Shown: positions 1 through 9,002 of the stretch, piece after piece
How positions within the stretch are numbered: the first letter of the stretch is position 1
How the letters are laid out: each line of letters starts with the position of its first letter
Assembly: GCA_031285625.1 (NCBI GenBank)
Contig: JAITVV010000071.1
Span: forward strand, 1-64,000
Length of the DNA stretch: 64,000 nt
Origin: Prevotella sp.
Lineage (GTDB): Bacteria > Bacteroidota > Bacteroidia > Bacteroidales > Dysgonomonadaceae
Direction of reading: 5' to 3'
Position numbers and translations under genes: made by a program
Notes under the pieces: generated by a model
Told to the model about the DNA's origin: nothing
Databases searched by the model: none
Seen by the model: only the letters and a program-made list of their open reading frames with translations

Positions 1-30
1 ACATTGAAGCGAGGCGCAAAAGCATTTTTG

Positions 31-60
31 GTTCCTTTTTTTGATTTGGAAAAAAGGAAC
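31..60. other. Hairpin at the left window edge
   Basis: GTTCCTTTTTT and AAAAAAGGAAC form an 11-base inverted repeat with an 8-base loop. No gene is visible in the first 257 bases apart from this. It may be a terminator or end-of-operon palindrome belonging to a gene left of the window; it has no clear T-tract beyond the stem. Confidence 0.35.
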
Positions 61-265
61 ACAAGCAATCTGTGATTGCGCGTAGTATAATTGAATTGAA
101 CATATAATTCTAACTACCGGTTCACATAATTTCAATAGATAATTGTTGCAAAATATTAAATGCGTCTCTTTGGTATGAACGGTATATAGGTGCATTCTTA
201 ATGGTTGCATAAACAACAAATATTTGATAATCAGATAGATAAAAATAATATTTTAACATGGTTTC

Positions 266-296
266 TTTTGAAACTAATATATTCCTTATACCTTTG
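266..296 (+). promoter_or_regulatory. Bacteroidetes-type promoter of the FadL-like porin
   Basis: TTTTG at 266-270 and TACCTTTG at 289-296 are 18 bases apart and match the -33/-7 pattern of the phylum (TTTG, TAnnTTTG). The -7 box lies upstream of the ATG at 324, which supports that start over an in-frame ATG at 258. Confidence 0.6.
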
Positions 297-323
297 TGCC
301 CTGTTTTAATTAATTTTTGCAAA

Positions 324-1748
324 ATGAACAAGAAAAAATCGCTGGCAATAGCCATACTAACTTTATGCAATGCCTCGTTTGCCTTCGCCGGAGGTATATT
401 GACTAATACCAATCAAAGTGCAAGATTTGCCCGGCTAATGGCTTTGGAAGCCACTACTACAACTGATGCAGCATATTATAACCCGGCTGGGACTATAAAG
501 CTTAGCGAAGGTTTTCACTTTTCTTTTAGTAATCAAAGTGCATTCCAGGAAAGAATTATAAATTCTACATTTGCTCCTTATACAGGTTCCGGAGGAAGTG
601 CTTTCAAACAGTTTAAAGGTACTGCCTCTGCCCCGATTATTCCTTCATTGCAGGCTGTGTATAGAAAAGGTGATTGGGCTCTATCCGGAAGCCTTGCTGT
701 TGTTGGAGGCGGTGGAAAGGCTACATTCAATGATGGTATTTCTATGTTTGAAGCTCCAATTGCAGCAATTCCTCCTACTATGCAGCAATTTGCCGGATCG
801 CTAGGTCTCCCGTTGACTTGCGATCAGTATGCGTATGATACATATATGACAGGAACAAATTATATATTTGGGGGACAGATCGGTGGAACTTACAAGATTA
901 ATGATATGTTTTCTGTTTATGCGGGTTTCAGATTAAATATTGTTCATAATAAATATGAAGGTTATATCAGAGATATTAAGATTAATCCGAATTCTCAAAT
1001 GCCGGGATTAGGCAATGGAGATATGGTAAACGCTTCTGAGTATTTTACTCAGTTGTCAGGTAATCCGATGTTGAATGAGGAACAGCAAAATATGTTAAAG
1101 GCCTATGCTACTTCTACGGCCGATAAAGAACTGAATTCAAAGCAATCAGGCTGGGGTGTCGCCCCTATCTTAGGTGTACATTTCTCTTATGCCGGCTTAA
1201 ATATTGGCGCGAAATATGAATTTAGGACTAGTCTGAATGTTGAAAATAAGACTCAATTTAATAAAGATGCAGGGTTGGATTCATTTAAAGACGGTGTAAA
1301 TACTGCACATGATGTACCTGCTTATTTTGCAATAGGAGCATCTTATGATATTATTAAACCTCTGACAGTAAATATCGGATATCATCATTTCTTTGATAAA
1401 GATGCAGATATGGCAGGAGAAAAACAAAAACATCTGACTGGGGGAACCAATGAATATTTAGCCGGTGTCGAATATCGTATCAATCCTATGTTCCTGGTAA
1501 GTATGGGTGGACAAATAACAAGATATGGATTAGCTGATGGTTTTCAATCTGATTTAAGTTTTTCCGTAAATTCATATTCTTTGGGCTTTGGTGGTGCAGT
1601 AAATGTATCTAAAAATGTTCAAATAAATGTAGGATATTTCTTCACAGATTATTCAGATTACAAGATGGCAGATATTGAAGGTAGCCCTTCAACATCATAT
1701 ACAAGAAAGAATAAAGTATTTACAGCTGGAGTGGATTTCTCTTTCTGA
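324..1748 (+). CDS. OmpP1/FadL/TodX family outer membrane transport protein
   Basis: A 474-residue predicted outer-membrane beta-barrel of the FadL family, which lets hydrophobic compounds such as long-chain fatty acids cross the outer membrane. The protein opens with a signal peptide (MNKKKSLAIAILTLCNASFAFAG), then GGILTNTNQ and the characteristic AAYYNPAGT segment near residue 45, and ends in an aromatic residue (FSF) as barrel proteins do. The start at 324 is chosen because it gives a clean signal peptide and lies behind a good promoter; an ATG at 258 would add 22 residues without a signal and lies upstream of the promoter boxes. The gene stands alone and ends at a strong terminator. The substrate cannot be told from the sequence. 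Confidence 0.88.
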   Translation: MNKKKSLAIAILTLCNASFAFAGGILTNTNQSARFARLMALEATTTTDAAYYNPAGTIKLSEGFHFSFSNQSAFQERIINSTFAPYTGSGGSAFKQFKGTASAPIIPSLQAVYRKGDWALSGSLAVVGGGGKATFNDGISMFEAPIAAIPPTMQQFAGSLGLPLTCDQYAYDTYMTGTNYIFGGQIGGTYKINDMFSVYAGFRLNIVHNKYEGYIRDIKINPNSQMPGLGNGDMVNASEYFTQLSGNPMLNEEQQNMLKAYATSTADKELNSKQSGWGVAPILGVHFSYAGLNIGAKYEFRTSLNVENKTQFNKDAGLDSFKDGVNTAHDVPAYFAIGASYDIIKPLTVNIGYHHFFDKDADMAGEKQKHLTGGTNEYLAGVEYRINPMFLVSMGGQITRYGLADGFQSDLSFSVNSYSLGFGGAVNVSKNVQINVGYFFTDYSDYKMADIEGSPSTSYTRKNKVFTAGVDFSF

Positions 1749-1766
1749 AAAAAGACAGATTTATAA

Positions 1767-1799
1767 AAATACCCGGTGTAGTACACCGGGTATTTTTTT
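1767..1799 (+). terminator. Rho-independent terminator after the FadL-like gene
   Basis: A perfect stem of about 13 pairs (AAATACCCGGTGT / ACACCGGGTATTT) with loop AGT is followed by a T-run. It lies between convergent genes and may also stop transcription of nadD from the other side. Confidence 0.85.
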
Positions 1800-1830
1800 A
1801 TCTAACAATAAGCCCATCAACTGTTTGTTA

Positions 1831-2409
1831 TTATAATATGTAAAGTTTATTCTCTAATATGTAATCATAAACATCATCCTGCAAAAAAGCCCGCACATCT
1901 TTTCCCTTAGCGAGGCTCTCTCTTATAAAGGTAGAAGAAACATCAATAATAGGCGAGTCTAATGCCTCGACACAATGCTTTAACTTATCCGGGATCATAA
2001 TATGTGAACCTAAGCGTGGATAAATCTTTAGTTTACAGTTCTCCAGAATCTTATCATTATCCTTCCAGTTTCCGAATAGATTCCAGTTATCTGCACCAAT
2101 AATCAGAGTGAATTGATGCTCAGGATATGTTTTTTGTAAAGTATTAAGTGTATTTATAGTATAAGATGGTCTGGTCAAGGAGAATTCAAAATTGCTAGCT
2201 TTTAACTTCGAATATTTCTCTAAGGCTATTTCTGCCATTTCAAATCGTATATCTTCATCCAAGAGTTCTTTTTCTGATTTCAGCGGGTTACGGGGGCTAA
2301 CAAGAAACCATACTTCTTCTATCTCCGTAAATTCTACAATGTAGTTTGCCAAGATCAAATGTCCTACATGAATAGGATTGAAAGAACCTGAAAATATACC
2401 TATATTCAT
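1831..2409 (-). CDS. nadD: Nicotinate-nucleotide adenylyltransferase
   Basis: A 192-residue cytoplasmic enzyme that joins nicotinate mononucleotide and ATP to form deamido-NAD in NAD synthesis. The nucleotidyltransferase signature GSFNPIHVGH is at residues 8-17 and the C-terminal SSTFIRE motif (the SxTxxR type that binds ATP) is present near residue 160. Length is normal for the family. The start overlaps the end of gmk by four bases, so the two are probably translationally coupled in a yicC-gmk-nadD operon, an order commonly seen in Bacteroidetes. Confidence 0.95.
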   Translation of the reverse strand: MNIGIFSGSFNPIHVGHLILANYIVEFTEIEEVWFLVSPRNPLKSEKELLDEDIRFEMAEIALEKYSKLKASNFEFSLTRPSYTINTLNTLQKTYPEHQFTLIIGADNWNLFGNWKDNDKILENCKLKIYPRLGSHIMIPDKLKHCVEALDSPIIDVSSTFIRESLAKGKDVRAFLQDDVYDYILENKLYIL

Positions 2410-2969
2410 TTTGCAAGAAAATCCGTGACTACTTTCAATGCTTTTGCTTTCGCTTCTTCAAGATTATCATTCTTTATAATAACATCAAACTGAGGAGCAA
2501 ATGTCATTTCATGTTCCGCCTTTTCAATACGGGCTTCAATTACCTCAAGTGAGTCAGTACCTCTTTTTATCAGGCGCTCACGAAGTTCCTCTACTGATGG
2601 CGGTTCTATGAAAACTGATAAAGCTTTATCTCCATAATATTTCTTTATATTGCATCCCCCTACTACATCAACATCAAAAATAACGTTTCCACCGCCATTT
2701 ATTATTCTTTCTACTTCAGACTTGAGTGTTCCGTAAAATTTATCTTTATACACCTCTTCATATTCAAGAAATTCTTCGTTATCAATTTTTGAACGAAATT
2801 CTTCGGGTGTATGAAAATAATACTCTACCCCATGTTGCTCTTCGCCGCGAGGCAGACGGCTCGTTGCCGAAATAGAAAATTTCAAATTCAGATTCTGAGA
2901 AAGTAAATAATTTACGATTGTAGATTTACCGGCACCCGATGGAGCCGAGAATATAATTAATTTACCCAT
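2406..2969 (-). CDS. gmk: Guanylate kinase
   Basis: A 187-residue cytoplasmic kinase that phosphorylates GMP to GDP with ATP. The P-loop SAPSGAGKST occupies residues 8-17, the GMP-binding part contains SATSRLPRGEEQHGVEYYF, and the lid region follows near residue 130 (RLIKRGTDS). Length is slightly short but complete. It lies 15 bases downstream of yicC and overlaps nadD by four bases. Confidence 0.96.
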   Translation of the reverse strand: MGKLIIFSAPSGAGKSTIVNYLLSQNLNLKFSISATSRLPRGEEQHGVEYYFHTPEEFRSKIDNEEFLEYEEVYKDKFYGTLKSEVERIINGGGNVIFDVDVVGGCNIKKYYGDKALSVFIEPPSVEELRERLIKRGTDSLEVIEARIEKAEHEMTFAPQFDVIIKNDNLEEAKAKALKVVTDFLAK

Positions 2970-2984
2970 TCTACCGATATTTTC

Positions 2985-3860
2985 TTACAATACATTTAGT
3001 ACCTGCTCCTTTATCTGCTCCAGTTCATCTTTCATGCGGACAACAACCTGCTGCATTTCGGCATGATTCGATTTTGAGCCCATTGTATTTACTTCACGAC
3101 CTATCTCCTGGGCTATAAAACCAAGTTTTTTACCTTGCCCCGATGAGCCTGAATTCAGGGTTTCCAGAAAATATTTGAGATGATTACTTAATCTGCTTTT
3201 CTCTTCATTGATATCAAGTTTTTCGATATAGTAAATCATTTCTTGTTCAAATCGATTCTTATCATAATCGAAGTCTTCTATTTTATGTAAAGCTTCTGTT
3301 ATCCGTCCTTTTATTTTTTCTACTCTTTCTGCCTCGTATGGCTCTATATCTGTCAATAGAGTTGAAATATTCGCTATCTTCTCTTCAAAAAGTTTCTGAA
3401 GCATAGCACCTTCTTGTTTACGGAAAGCAAAAAGCTGGCTTATTGCCTCATTAATGACTTTCGATACGGCATTCCATTCTTCCTCATCTACTTCCTGAGC
3501 TTCATACTTTAATACATCCGGTAAGCGAAGTAAGACCTGAAACCAGTCTTGAGGCACTTCAACTCCCAAATTTTCAGCCGACTCTTTTATTTGTTTGTAA
3601 TATCCCTCCACTATATTCTGATTGAGCTGAGTTGCAGTCTCATTACCTATATTTTCCACATAGATAAGAAAGTCTACTTTTCCGCGTTCTAATTGACGGG
3701 ATAGCAAGTTACGAACACCCATTTCATGTTCTTTATATAAGTTAGGCATGCGCACCGACAGATCAAGTTGTTTACTATTCAGGGATTTTACTTCTACGGT
3801 AACCTTCCTTTTGTGGAGTTCGACGGAAGCTTTACCAAAGCCGGTCATAGATTGTATCAT
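2985..3860 (-). CDS. YicC-family endoribonuclease-like protein
   Basis: A 291-residue protein that begins MIQSMTGFGKAS, the family hallmark, and carries the conserved C-terminal region with GKKLGFIAQEIGREVNTMGSK. Members of the YicC family are cytoplasmic; E. coli YicC has been reported as an endoribonuclease that acts on small RNA. An in-frame start 12 codons upstream exists (3896), but the family N-terminus and the promoter position (CAAAAATA on the plus strand at 3884-3891) favour 3860. It heads the yicC-gmk-nadD operon. Confidence 0.9.
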   Translation of the reverse strand: MIQSMTGFGKASVELHKRKVTVEVKSLNSKQLDLSVRMPNLYKEHEMGVRNLLSRQLERGKVDFLIYVENIGNETATQLNQNIVEGYYKQIKESAENLGVEVPQDWFQVLLRLPDVLKYEAQEVDEEEWNAVSKVINEAISQLFAFRKQEGAMLQKLFEEKIANISTLLTDIEPYEAERVEKIKGRITEALHKIEDFDYDKNRFEQEMIYYIEKLDINEEKSRLSNHLKYFLETLNSGSSGQGKKLGFIAQEIGREVNTMGSKSNHAEMQQVVVRMKDELEQIKEQVLNVL

Positions 3861-3883
3861 ACTGTTATTTTTTATTTTAGTTA

Positions 3884-3914
3884 CAAAAATAAACAAATTA
3901 TCATGCCATGGTCA
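3884..3914 (-). promoter_or_regulatory. Promoter of the yicC-gmk-nadD operon
   Basis: On the minus strand TATTTTTG (3891-3884) fits the TAnnTTTG -7 box, with a TTG about 20 bases upstream (3914-3912). Transcription would start shortly before the yicC ATG at 3860. Confidence 0.5.
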
Positions 3915-3993
3915 ACTTTAGGGGATTAAACTGCGTTATTCATAAGTAAACATTTATTTTTGTATATTGTTAAAATATAAAACAAACATATTT

Positions 3994-4356
3994 ATGATAC
4001 CAATACTTTTTTTACAATACCCAAAATGCGGCACTTGCCAAAAAGCAGCTAAATGGCTCAAAGAAAATAACATAAATGTTGATAGCAGAGATATATCAAA
4101 AGAGAATCCGACAAAGGAAGAGTTATCTGTATGGATCAGAAAAAGTGGACTACCTATATCCAAGTTTTTCAATACATCAGGCAAAATATATAAAGAGAAT
4201 AATCTGAAAGAAAAGGTAAAGACTGCTTCTGAAAGTGAATTAACAGATATTCTCTCATCTAACGGGATGGTTGTAAAACGTCCTATTATTGCTACCAAAG
4301 ATTTCGTTCTCGTTGGATTCAACGAGGAAGAATGGGCCAATAAGCTGAAAAAATAG
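3994..4356 (+). CDS. ArsC/Spx-family thioredoxin-fold protein
   Basis: A 120-residue small cytoplasmic protein of the arsenate reductase/Spx/YffB family. The redox-type motif YPKCGTCQKA is at residues 9-18, followed by KWLKENNI and, later, the KRPII segment near residue 92 that carries the cis-proline of this thioredoxin-like fold. Two cysteines (CGTC) are present, as in Spx-like and some reductase members. The start at 3994 gives the usual short N-terminus; an upstream in-frame start at 3967 would add nine unconserved residues. It is four bases upstream of the TamB-like gene. Whether it reduces arsenate is unknown; no other arsenic genes are nearby. Confidence 0.82.
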   Translation: MIPILFLQYPKCGTCQKAAKWLKENNINVDSRDISKENPTKEELSVWIRKSGLPISKFFNTSGKIYKENNLKEKVKTASESELTDILSSNGMVVKRPIIATKDFVLVGFNEEEWANKLKK

Positions 4357-4360
4357 TTAC

Positions 4361-7300
4361 ATGGAGGAAACCAACGAAATTATAAGCACACCTGAAGAAC
4401 AGCCTAAGAAAAAAAATATAATCAAAAGGCTTCTAAAAATTCTTCTGTACATAATTCTATCATTGATAGGACTAAATGTGCTTTTATTTATACTACTCTC
4501 TATTCCGGCTGTACAACAGAAAGTAGCCGATTTTGCAGTAAATGAATTAAAAACAAAATTAAATACCGAAATAGCCATAGAAGAGGTGCGTCTTAAGCTA
4601 TTCAATCATGCAACCCTCAAAGGCATTTATATAGAAGATCAGGCAAAAGATACACTACTGTATGCTCAATCTTTGGATGTGACTCTCAGCCCCTGGGAAT
4701 TTATAAAAAGCAATACACTGGCAATAACAAGTATCACTGCCGATGATTTTTTAATAAATGCAACCCAGAAAGACAGTATTAGTGATTTCAATTTTCAATT
4801 TATCATAGATGCATTTGCCGGAGATACTGCACAGGTTGATACTACTAAAAGCTCTCTGATAGTTAAAATAGAAGATGTAAATCTGAAAAGAGGCCGTATA
4901 AACTATGATGTTTTATCAGATTCTGTAACTCCTCATTTATTTAATGCATCCCACATATCGTTATACGATGTTACTGCAAACCTAGATTTAAACTCTATTG
5001 ATACTGACAAACTCGATATTGATTTGAAGAGTCTTTCAGTAAAAGAAAGAACTGGAATAATAATTGAAGAGTTGAAAGGCCATGTTTTCTCAGATAAATC
5101 TCAATATTGGGTCGACAATCTTTCTATTAACTTACCGAACTCACACCTGATAACAACTAATGCCAGATATAACTTATCTACAGACGAATTTGAGATCGGT
5201 ACAGAAGACACGGAAATATCCCCACAGGACTTGTTGAGCTTTCTTCCTAATCTGAAATTTCTGAAGAATAACATCACATTAAATACAAATATAAAAGGAA
5301 AATTACCACTGATCGATATCGAAAATATAAATTTCGCCTATGGCAAGGATGCAGAACTGATTGGCAAAGCATCCATTTCAAGTTATGAGAGTTATGGAAG
5401 CGCCGATATTAATCTTTCTATTGATAAATTCAAGGCTACGACCTCTGCCATCACGTCATTTGCCAAACTAGGCGATTCTACCTTTATCACCCCCGATATA
5501 CTAAGGGATATGGGAGATATATTTCTGAAAGGGAAAGTAAATGGACGATTAGATAAATTCAAGCTAGATGCAGAGGCCTGGTGCAAACAAGGGTTGATCT
5601 CTGCAGTTGCAACAGGAGGGACAGACAGTACTTTTTCTAAATATAATGTCATAGCCGATCTTAATACACAGAACTTTAATCTTGGTAAATTATTAGGAGA
5701 CACAATAGGACTTGGCCGTTTATCAGCACATATTGATTTAAGAGCAAAAGGTGAAAATGAATCTTTAATAGCGCAGGCTCAAGGCACAATCAACGCAATA
5801 GACTATGAACAGGATACATTTAGAAATATCCCTTTTGATGCATATTATAATCCATCTGAAATGGGGCTTACAACAAATGCGAACCTTCCGATAGGAAAAG
5901 TATATGCAAAAGCAAGTATGTCACAAGCCAGGGTTCCGGATATTAATGTACAGCTCAGAGTAGACACATTACATGTAGATCATTTCTATAAAGATGAGAA
6001 CTGGATCAATCCACGCCTTTCATTAGTTATGAATGGAAATATTAAAGGCTTGGATATAGACAATATGACAGGGAAGGCAACTATTGACAGTCTTGACCTG
6101 CATGATGCCAATTTTAGCTTCAAGCCCGGTAAATTCACTCTGGAAGCAGGTAGAAAAGCAGAAAATGATAAGTTTATAAGCCTGACATCTTCTCTCATCA
6201 CTGCAAACATTGCCGGACAATATACATTTATGTCACTTGCTGATGAGTTTACCAACCTGATGCACAACTATCTTCCTGCTGTCTTCCAGCAAACCAAACG
6301 GGTAAAGAATGATCAGAACAACTTCTCATTCAGCCTGGCTGCCAATAATACAGAAGAACTTGGTAAAATACTATCCTTGCCCGTAGATGTTATTCTTCCT
6401 GCAAACATAACCGGACGTACAAATACAATTGATAAACAGATCACAGCTAAGGGAAATATTCCGCATATCCGGTATGGGGAATACGATATAAAAAATACGG
6501 TTATTGATATAGCTAATGTCGATTCGGCTTTTAATATATCATTGGTAAGCGGAGTATTGATGGAAAACGGAGTATATAATTTATCTCTGAATATAAACGG
6601 TGCAGACAATATGATGCATGCCATTACTAAAATAACGAGTGATAAAACAAATATAAATATCGATGGAGGTATAGAGGCACTGGCACAATTCAGCCTGGAT
6701 GAAAAGGATGAACTCATATCATCCCTGAAAGTAGAACCATCGGACATTATGATTGATAAACTGGCTCTTAATCTATTGCCTGCCGAAGTCTGGAACAAAG
6801 GGAAACGGACAGAGTTGCATAATGTAGGTTTAGGCGTGAACAAGAAAAAATATTTCAGTATGGATGGAGTCATCTCCGACCAGAATACAGATAGTTTAAG
6901 TGCATCATTTACCCATGCCGAAATAGGGGATCTATTGGAAGCTTTTGATATAAAAAACATCCGAGGATGTATTCATGGGGATGTATTGCTTACCAATATA
7001 TTAGGCCAACCGGAACTGTATACACGGAACTTGGAGATGGCAGACATTGTGATATTTGGAGATACCTTGGGCACAATGAATATCGACAGTCAATGGAGTG
7101 ATGAGTTTGGAGGTGTACGCATGGATGCTGCCTTGCATAAGGGTGACCAAAGTCTGGCGGAAATAGACGGGACAGTATATACCAATCAGGATTCACTGGA
7201 TCTTCAGTTACGGATGCAGCAAATGCCATTGAAATGGATGCAACCTTTTGTCGCCGACATGCTGAATAAGGTTGATGGCAGCCTCAGTACCAACCTGATG

Positions 7301-8953
7301 ATAGAGGGCAGCACAAAAGCACCTAAGTTGAGAGGATTCCTCGGATTTAACGATACACAAATAGGTATAGACTATACTAATGTAGTTTATACGATATCAG
7401 ATACAATCCGTATCAGCCCCGACAGAATCGGGTTTGACAATCTAACACTAAAGGATAGCAGAGGCAACACAGCAAGTGTAAATGCGACAGTTACACATAA
7501 GAATTTCAACGATATGAAATATTCTCTGAATATGCAGATGAGAAACCTTATGGTACTGAATACCCAGCACCGCACCGACAGCCTTTTCTACGGACGAGTA
7601 TATGCAACAGGGAATGTAAGAATCAATGGGGACGAGCAGAATATAAATATGAATATGCAGATAAAGAATGACAAAAATTCTATTCTGAATATTTTATTAC
7701 CTCAACACTCCGAAGCTTCCGATTATAAAAGTGTGGTATACATAAATGTACCTGAGGAAAAATTAAAGAATGACCTCAAAAATCTAGTACAAACCAAAGA
7801 TGAATCTTTACCAATAAAATTGAATATAAAACTGGACGTTACTCAGGATATTCAGTTGGGAGTAGTTATAGACCAGGCTACAGGAGATGAAATGCATGCC
7901 AAAGGAGCAGGAACAATTACGTTCTCATATGACATGGCCACCGAAAATATGGCTGCCTATGGAGACTATACACTCACCGATGGAAATGTAAAACTGAATC
8001 TGCAAGGAATAAAGAAACTAGACTTTAAAATACAAGATGGCAGTAAACTCTATTTTGTAGGAGATCCACTGAAAACAAAATTTAATATAACCGCATACCG
8101 AAGAGTAAGGGCCAACTTAGCATCTCTGGATAATAGTTTCACAGCTGAAGGCACGTCAAAGGTAGATGTAGACTGTATATTAGGCATAACCGGAAATATG
8201 GATAAGATGGAGGTAACATATAACATTAGTCTTCCGGGGGCTGACGATGACACTCAACGGAAGGTAAACAGTCTTATTAGTACCGATGAACAAAAGATCA
8301 GACAATTTGCATCACTGGTGGCAACAGGCTCTTTCTATTCCAGTATGGGCAATAGTGGAGTGAATTTTACCAATGGACTCTGGACAAGCCTCGCTTCCAG
8401 TACTCTTTCAGCCGGATTAACCTCATTGGTAGGAAGTATGCTGGGTGATCAATGGCAGATCGGAGCCAATATAGAATCTGATGACGGCTCTTTCTCCGAT
8501 ATGGATATGAGTGTAAATGTTTCACGTAAATTCCTTGATGATAGATTGAAATTCAATACTAACGTTGGTTATAGAACCAGTCAAACAACGACATCGGAAA
8601 ATTCATTTATAGGAGACTTCGATTTGGAATACCAATTAAATCCGGTATGGACACTTAAAGCATATAGCCATACCAATGATCAATTCTACCGACAAGCTCC
8701 AACCACACAAGGCATAGGTATTGTATATAGCAAAGAGGCTGCGACTCTGAAACGCTTGTTCCAGTCTTTCAAACCAAGAAGACGTAGGACTGTACAAGTT
8801 ACAGATTCAACCAGAACTCAAATACCAAATGATTCTATGCAGGTCCAGGTACCACAGATAACAGGCGATTCCACGCAGACCCGTATACCAAACGACTCTA
8901 CTCAATTGAAGATCGTAAAACAGCCTGCGATTAATGACGAAAAGAAAAAATAA
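4361..8953 (+). CDS. tamB: TamB-like (DUF490) translocation/assembly or lipid-transfer protein
   Basis: A 1530-residue protein with a cytoplasmic N-terminus, one membrane segment at about residues 27-50, and a very long beta-rich periplasmic part. The C-terminal third (about residues 1050-1450) has the TamB/DUF490 features, including repeated short beta motifs and the SxxLSAGLTSLVGSMLG stretch near residue 1345. In proteobacteria TamB works with an Omp85 protein; AsmA-like relatives form bridges that move phospholipid to the outer membrane. No Omp85 gene is next to it here. The last 60 residues are a low-complexity tail with three related units around DSTRTQIPNDS. Spacing of four bases to the upstream gene suggests co-transcription. 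Confidence 0.85.
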   Translation: MEETNEIISTPEEQPKKKNIIKRLLKILLYIILSLIGLNVLLFILLSIPAVQQKVADFAVNELKTKLNTEIAIEEVRLKLFNHATLKGIYIEDQAKDTLLYAQSLDVTLSPWEFIKSNTLAITSITADDFLINATQKDSISDFNFQFIIDAFAGDTAQVDTTKSSLIVKIEDVNLKRGRINYDVLSDSVTPHLFNASHISLYDVTANLDLNSIDTDKLDIDLKSLSVKERTGIIIEELKGHVFSDKSQYWVDNLSINLPNSHLITTNARYNLSTDEFEIGTEDTEISPQDLLSFLPNLKFLKNNITLNTNIKGKLPLIDIENINFAYGKDAELIGKASISSYESYGSADINLSIDKFKATTSAITSFAKLGDSTFITPDILRDMGDIFLKGKVNGRLDKFKLDAEAWCKQGLISAVATGGTDSTFSKYNVIADLNTQNFNLGKLLGDTIGLGRLSAHIDLRAKGENESLIAQAQGTINAIDYEQDTFRNIPFDAYYNPSEMGLTTNANLPIGKVYAKASMSQARVPDINVQLRVDTLHVDHFYKDENWINPRLSLVMNGNIKGLDIDNMTGKATIDSLDLHDANFSFKPGKFTLEAGRKAENDKFISLTSSLITANIAGQYTFMSLADEFTNLMHNYLPAVFQQTKRVKNDQNNFSFSLAANNTEELGKILSLPVDVILPANITGRTNTIDKQITAKGNIPHIRYGEYDIKNTVIDIANVDSAFNISLVSGVLMENGVYNLSLNINGADNMMHAITKITSDKTNINIDGGIEALAQFSLDEKDELISSLKVEPSDIMIDKLALNLLPAEVWNKGKRTELHNVGLGVNKKKYFSMDGVISDQNTDSLSASFTHAEIGDLLEAFDIKNIRGCIHGDVLLTNILGQPELYTRNLEMADIVIFGDTLGTMNIDSQWSDEFGGVRMDAALHKGDQSLAEIDGTVYTNQDSLDLQLRMQQMPLKWMQPFVADMLNKVDGSLSTNLMIEGSTKAPKLRGFLGFNDTQIGIDYTNVVYTISDTIRISPDRIGFDNLTLKDSRGNTASVNATVTHKNFNDMKYSLNMQMRNLMVLNTQHRTDSLFYGRVYATGNVRINGDEQNINMNMQIKNDKNSILNILLPQHSEASDYKSVVYINVPEEKLKNDLKNLVQTKDESLPIKLNIKLDVTQDIQLGVVIDQATGDEMHAKGAGTITFSYDMATENMAAYGDYTLTDGNVKLNLQGIKKLDFKIQDGSKLYFVGDPLKTKFNITAYRRVRANLASLDNSFTAEGTSKVDVDCILGITGNMDKMEVTYNISLPGADDDTQRKVNSLISTDEQKIRQFASLVATGSFYSSMGNSGVNFTNGLWTSLASSTLSAGLTSLVGSMLGDQWQIGANIESDDGSFSDMDMSVNVSRKFLDDRLKFNTNVGYRTSQTTTSENSFIGDFDLEYQLNPVWTLKAYSHTNDQFYRQAPTTQGIGIVYSKEAATLKRLFQSFKPRRRRTVQVTDSTRTQIPNDSMQVQVPQITGDSTQTRIPNDSTQLKIVKQPAINDEKKK

Positions 8954-8967
8954 TTTCTACCATAAAT

Positions 8968-8999
8968 AAAAAGAGCTCTGAATATTCAGAGCTCTTTTT
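8968..8999. terminator. Perfect palindromic bidirectional terminator
   Basis: A 32-base perfect palindrome made of AAAAAGAGCTCTGAAT and its complement lies between convergent genes (TamB-like on plus, phosphatase-like on minus). The A-run and T-run at the ends allow it to work for both strands. Confidence 0.9.
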
Positions 9000-9002
9000 A
9001 TT

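Noticed and set aside
122-412. 96-codon ORF on the minus strand
   Set aside because: It overlaps the promoter and signal peptide region of the FadL-like gene and has no recognisable features.
6313-6960. 215-codon ORF on the minus strand inside the TamB-like gene
   Set aside because: Antisense shadow of a long, well-supported gene; composition is not protein-like.
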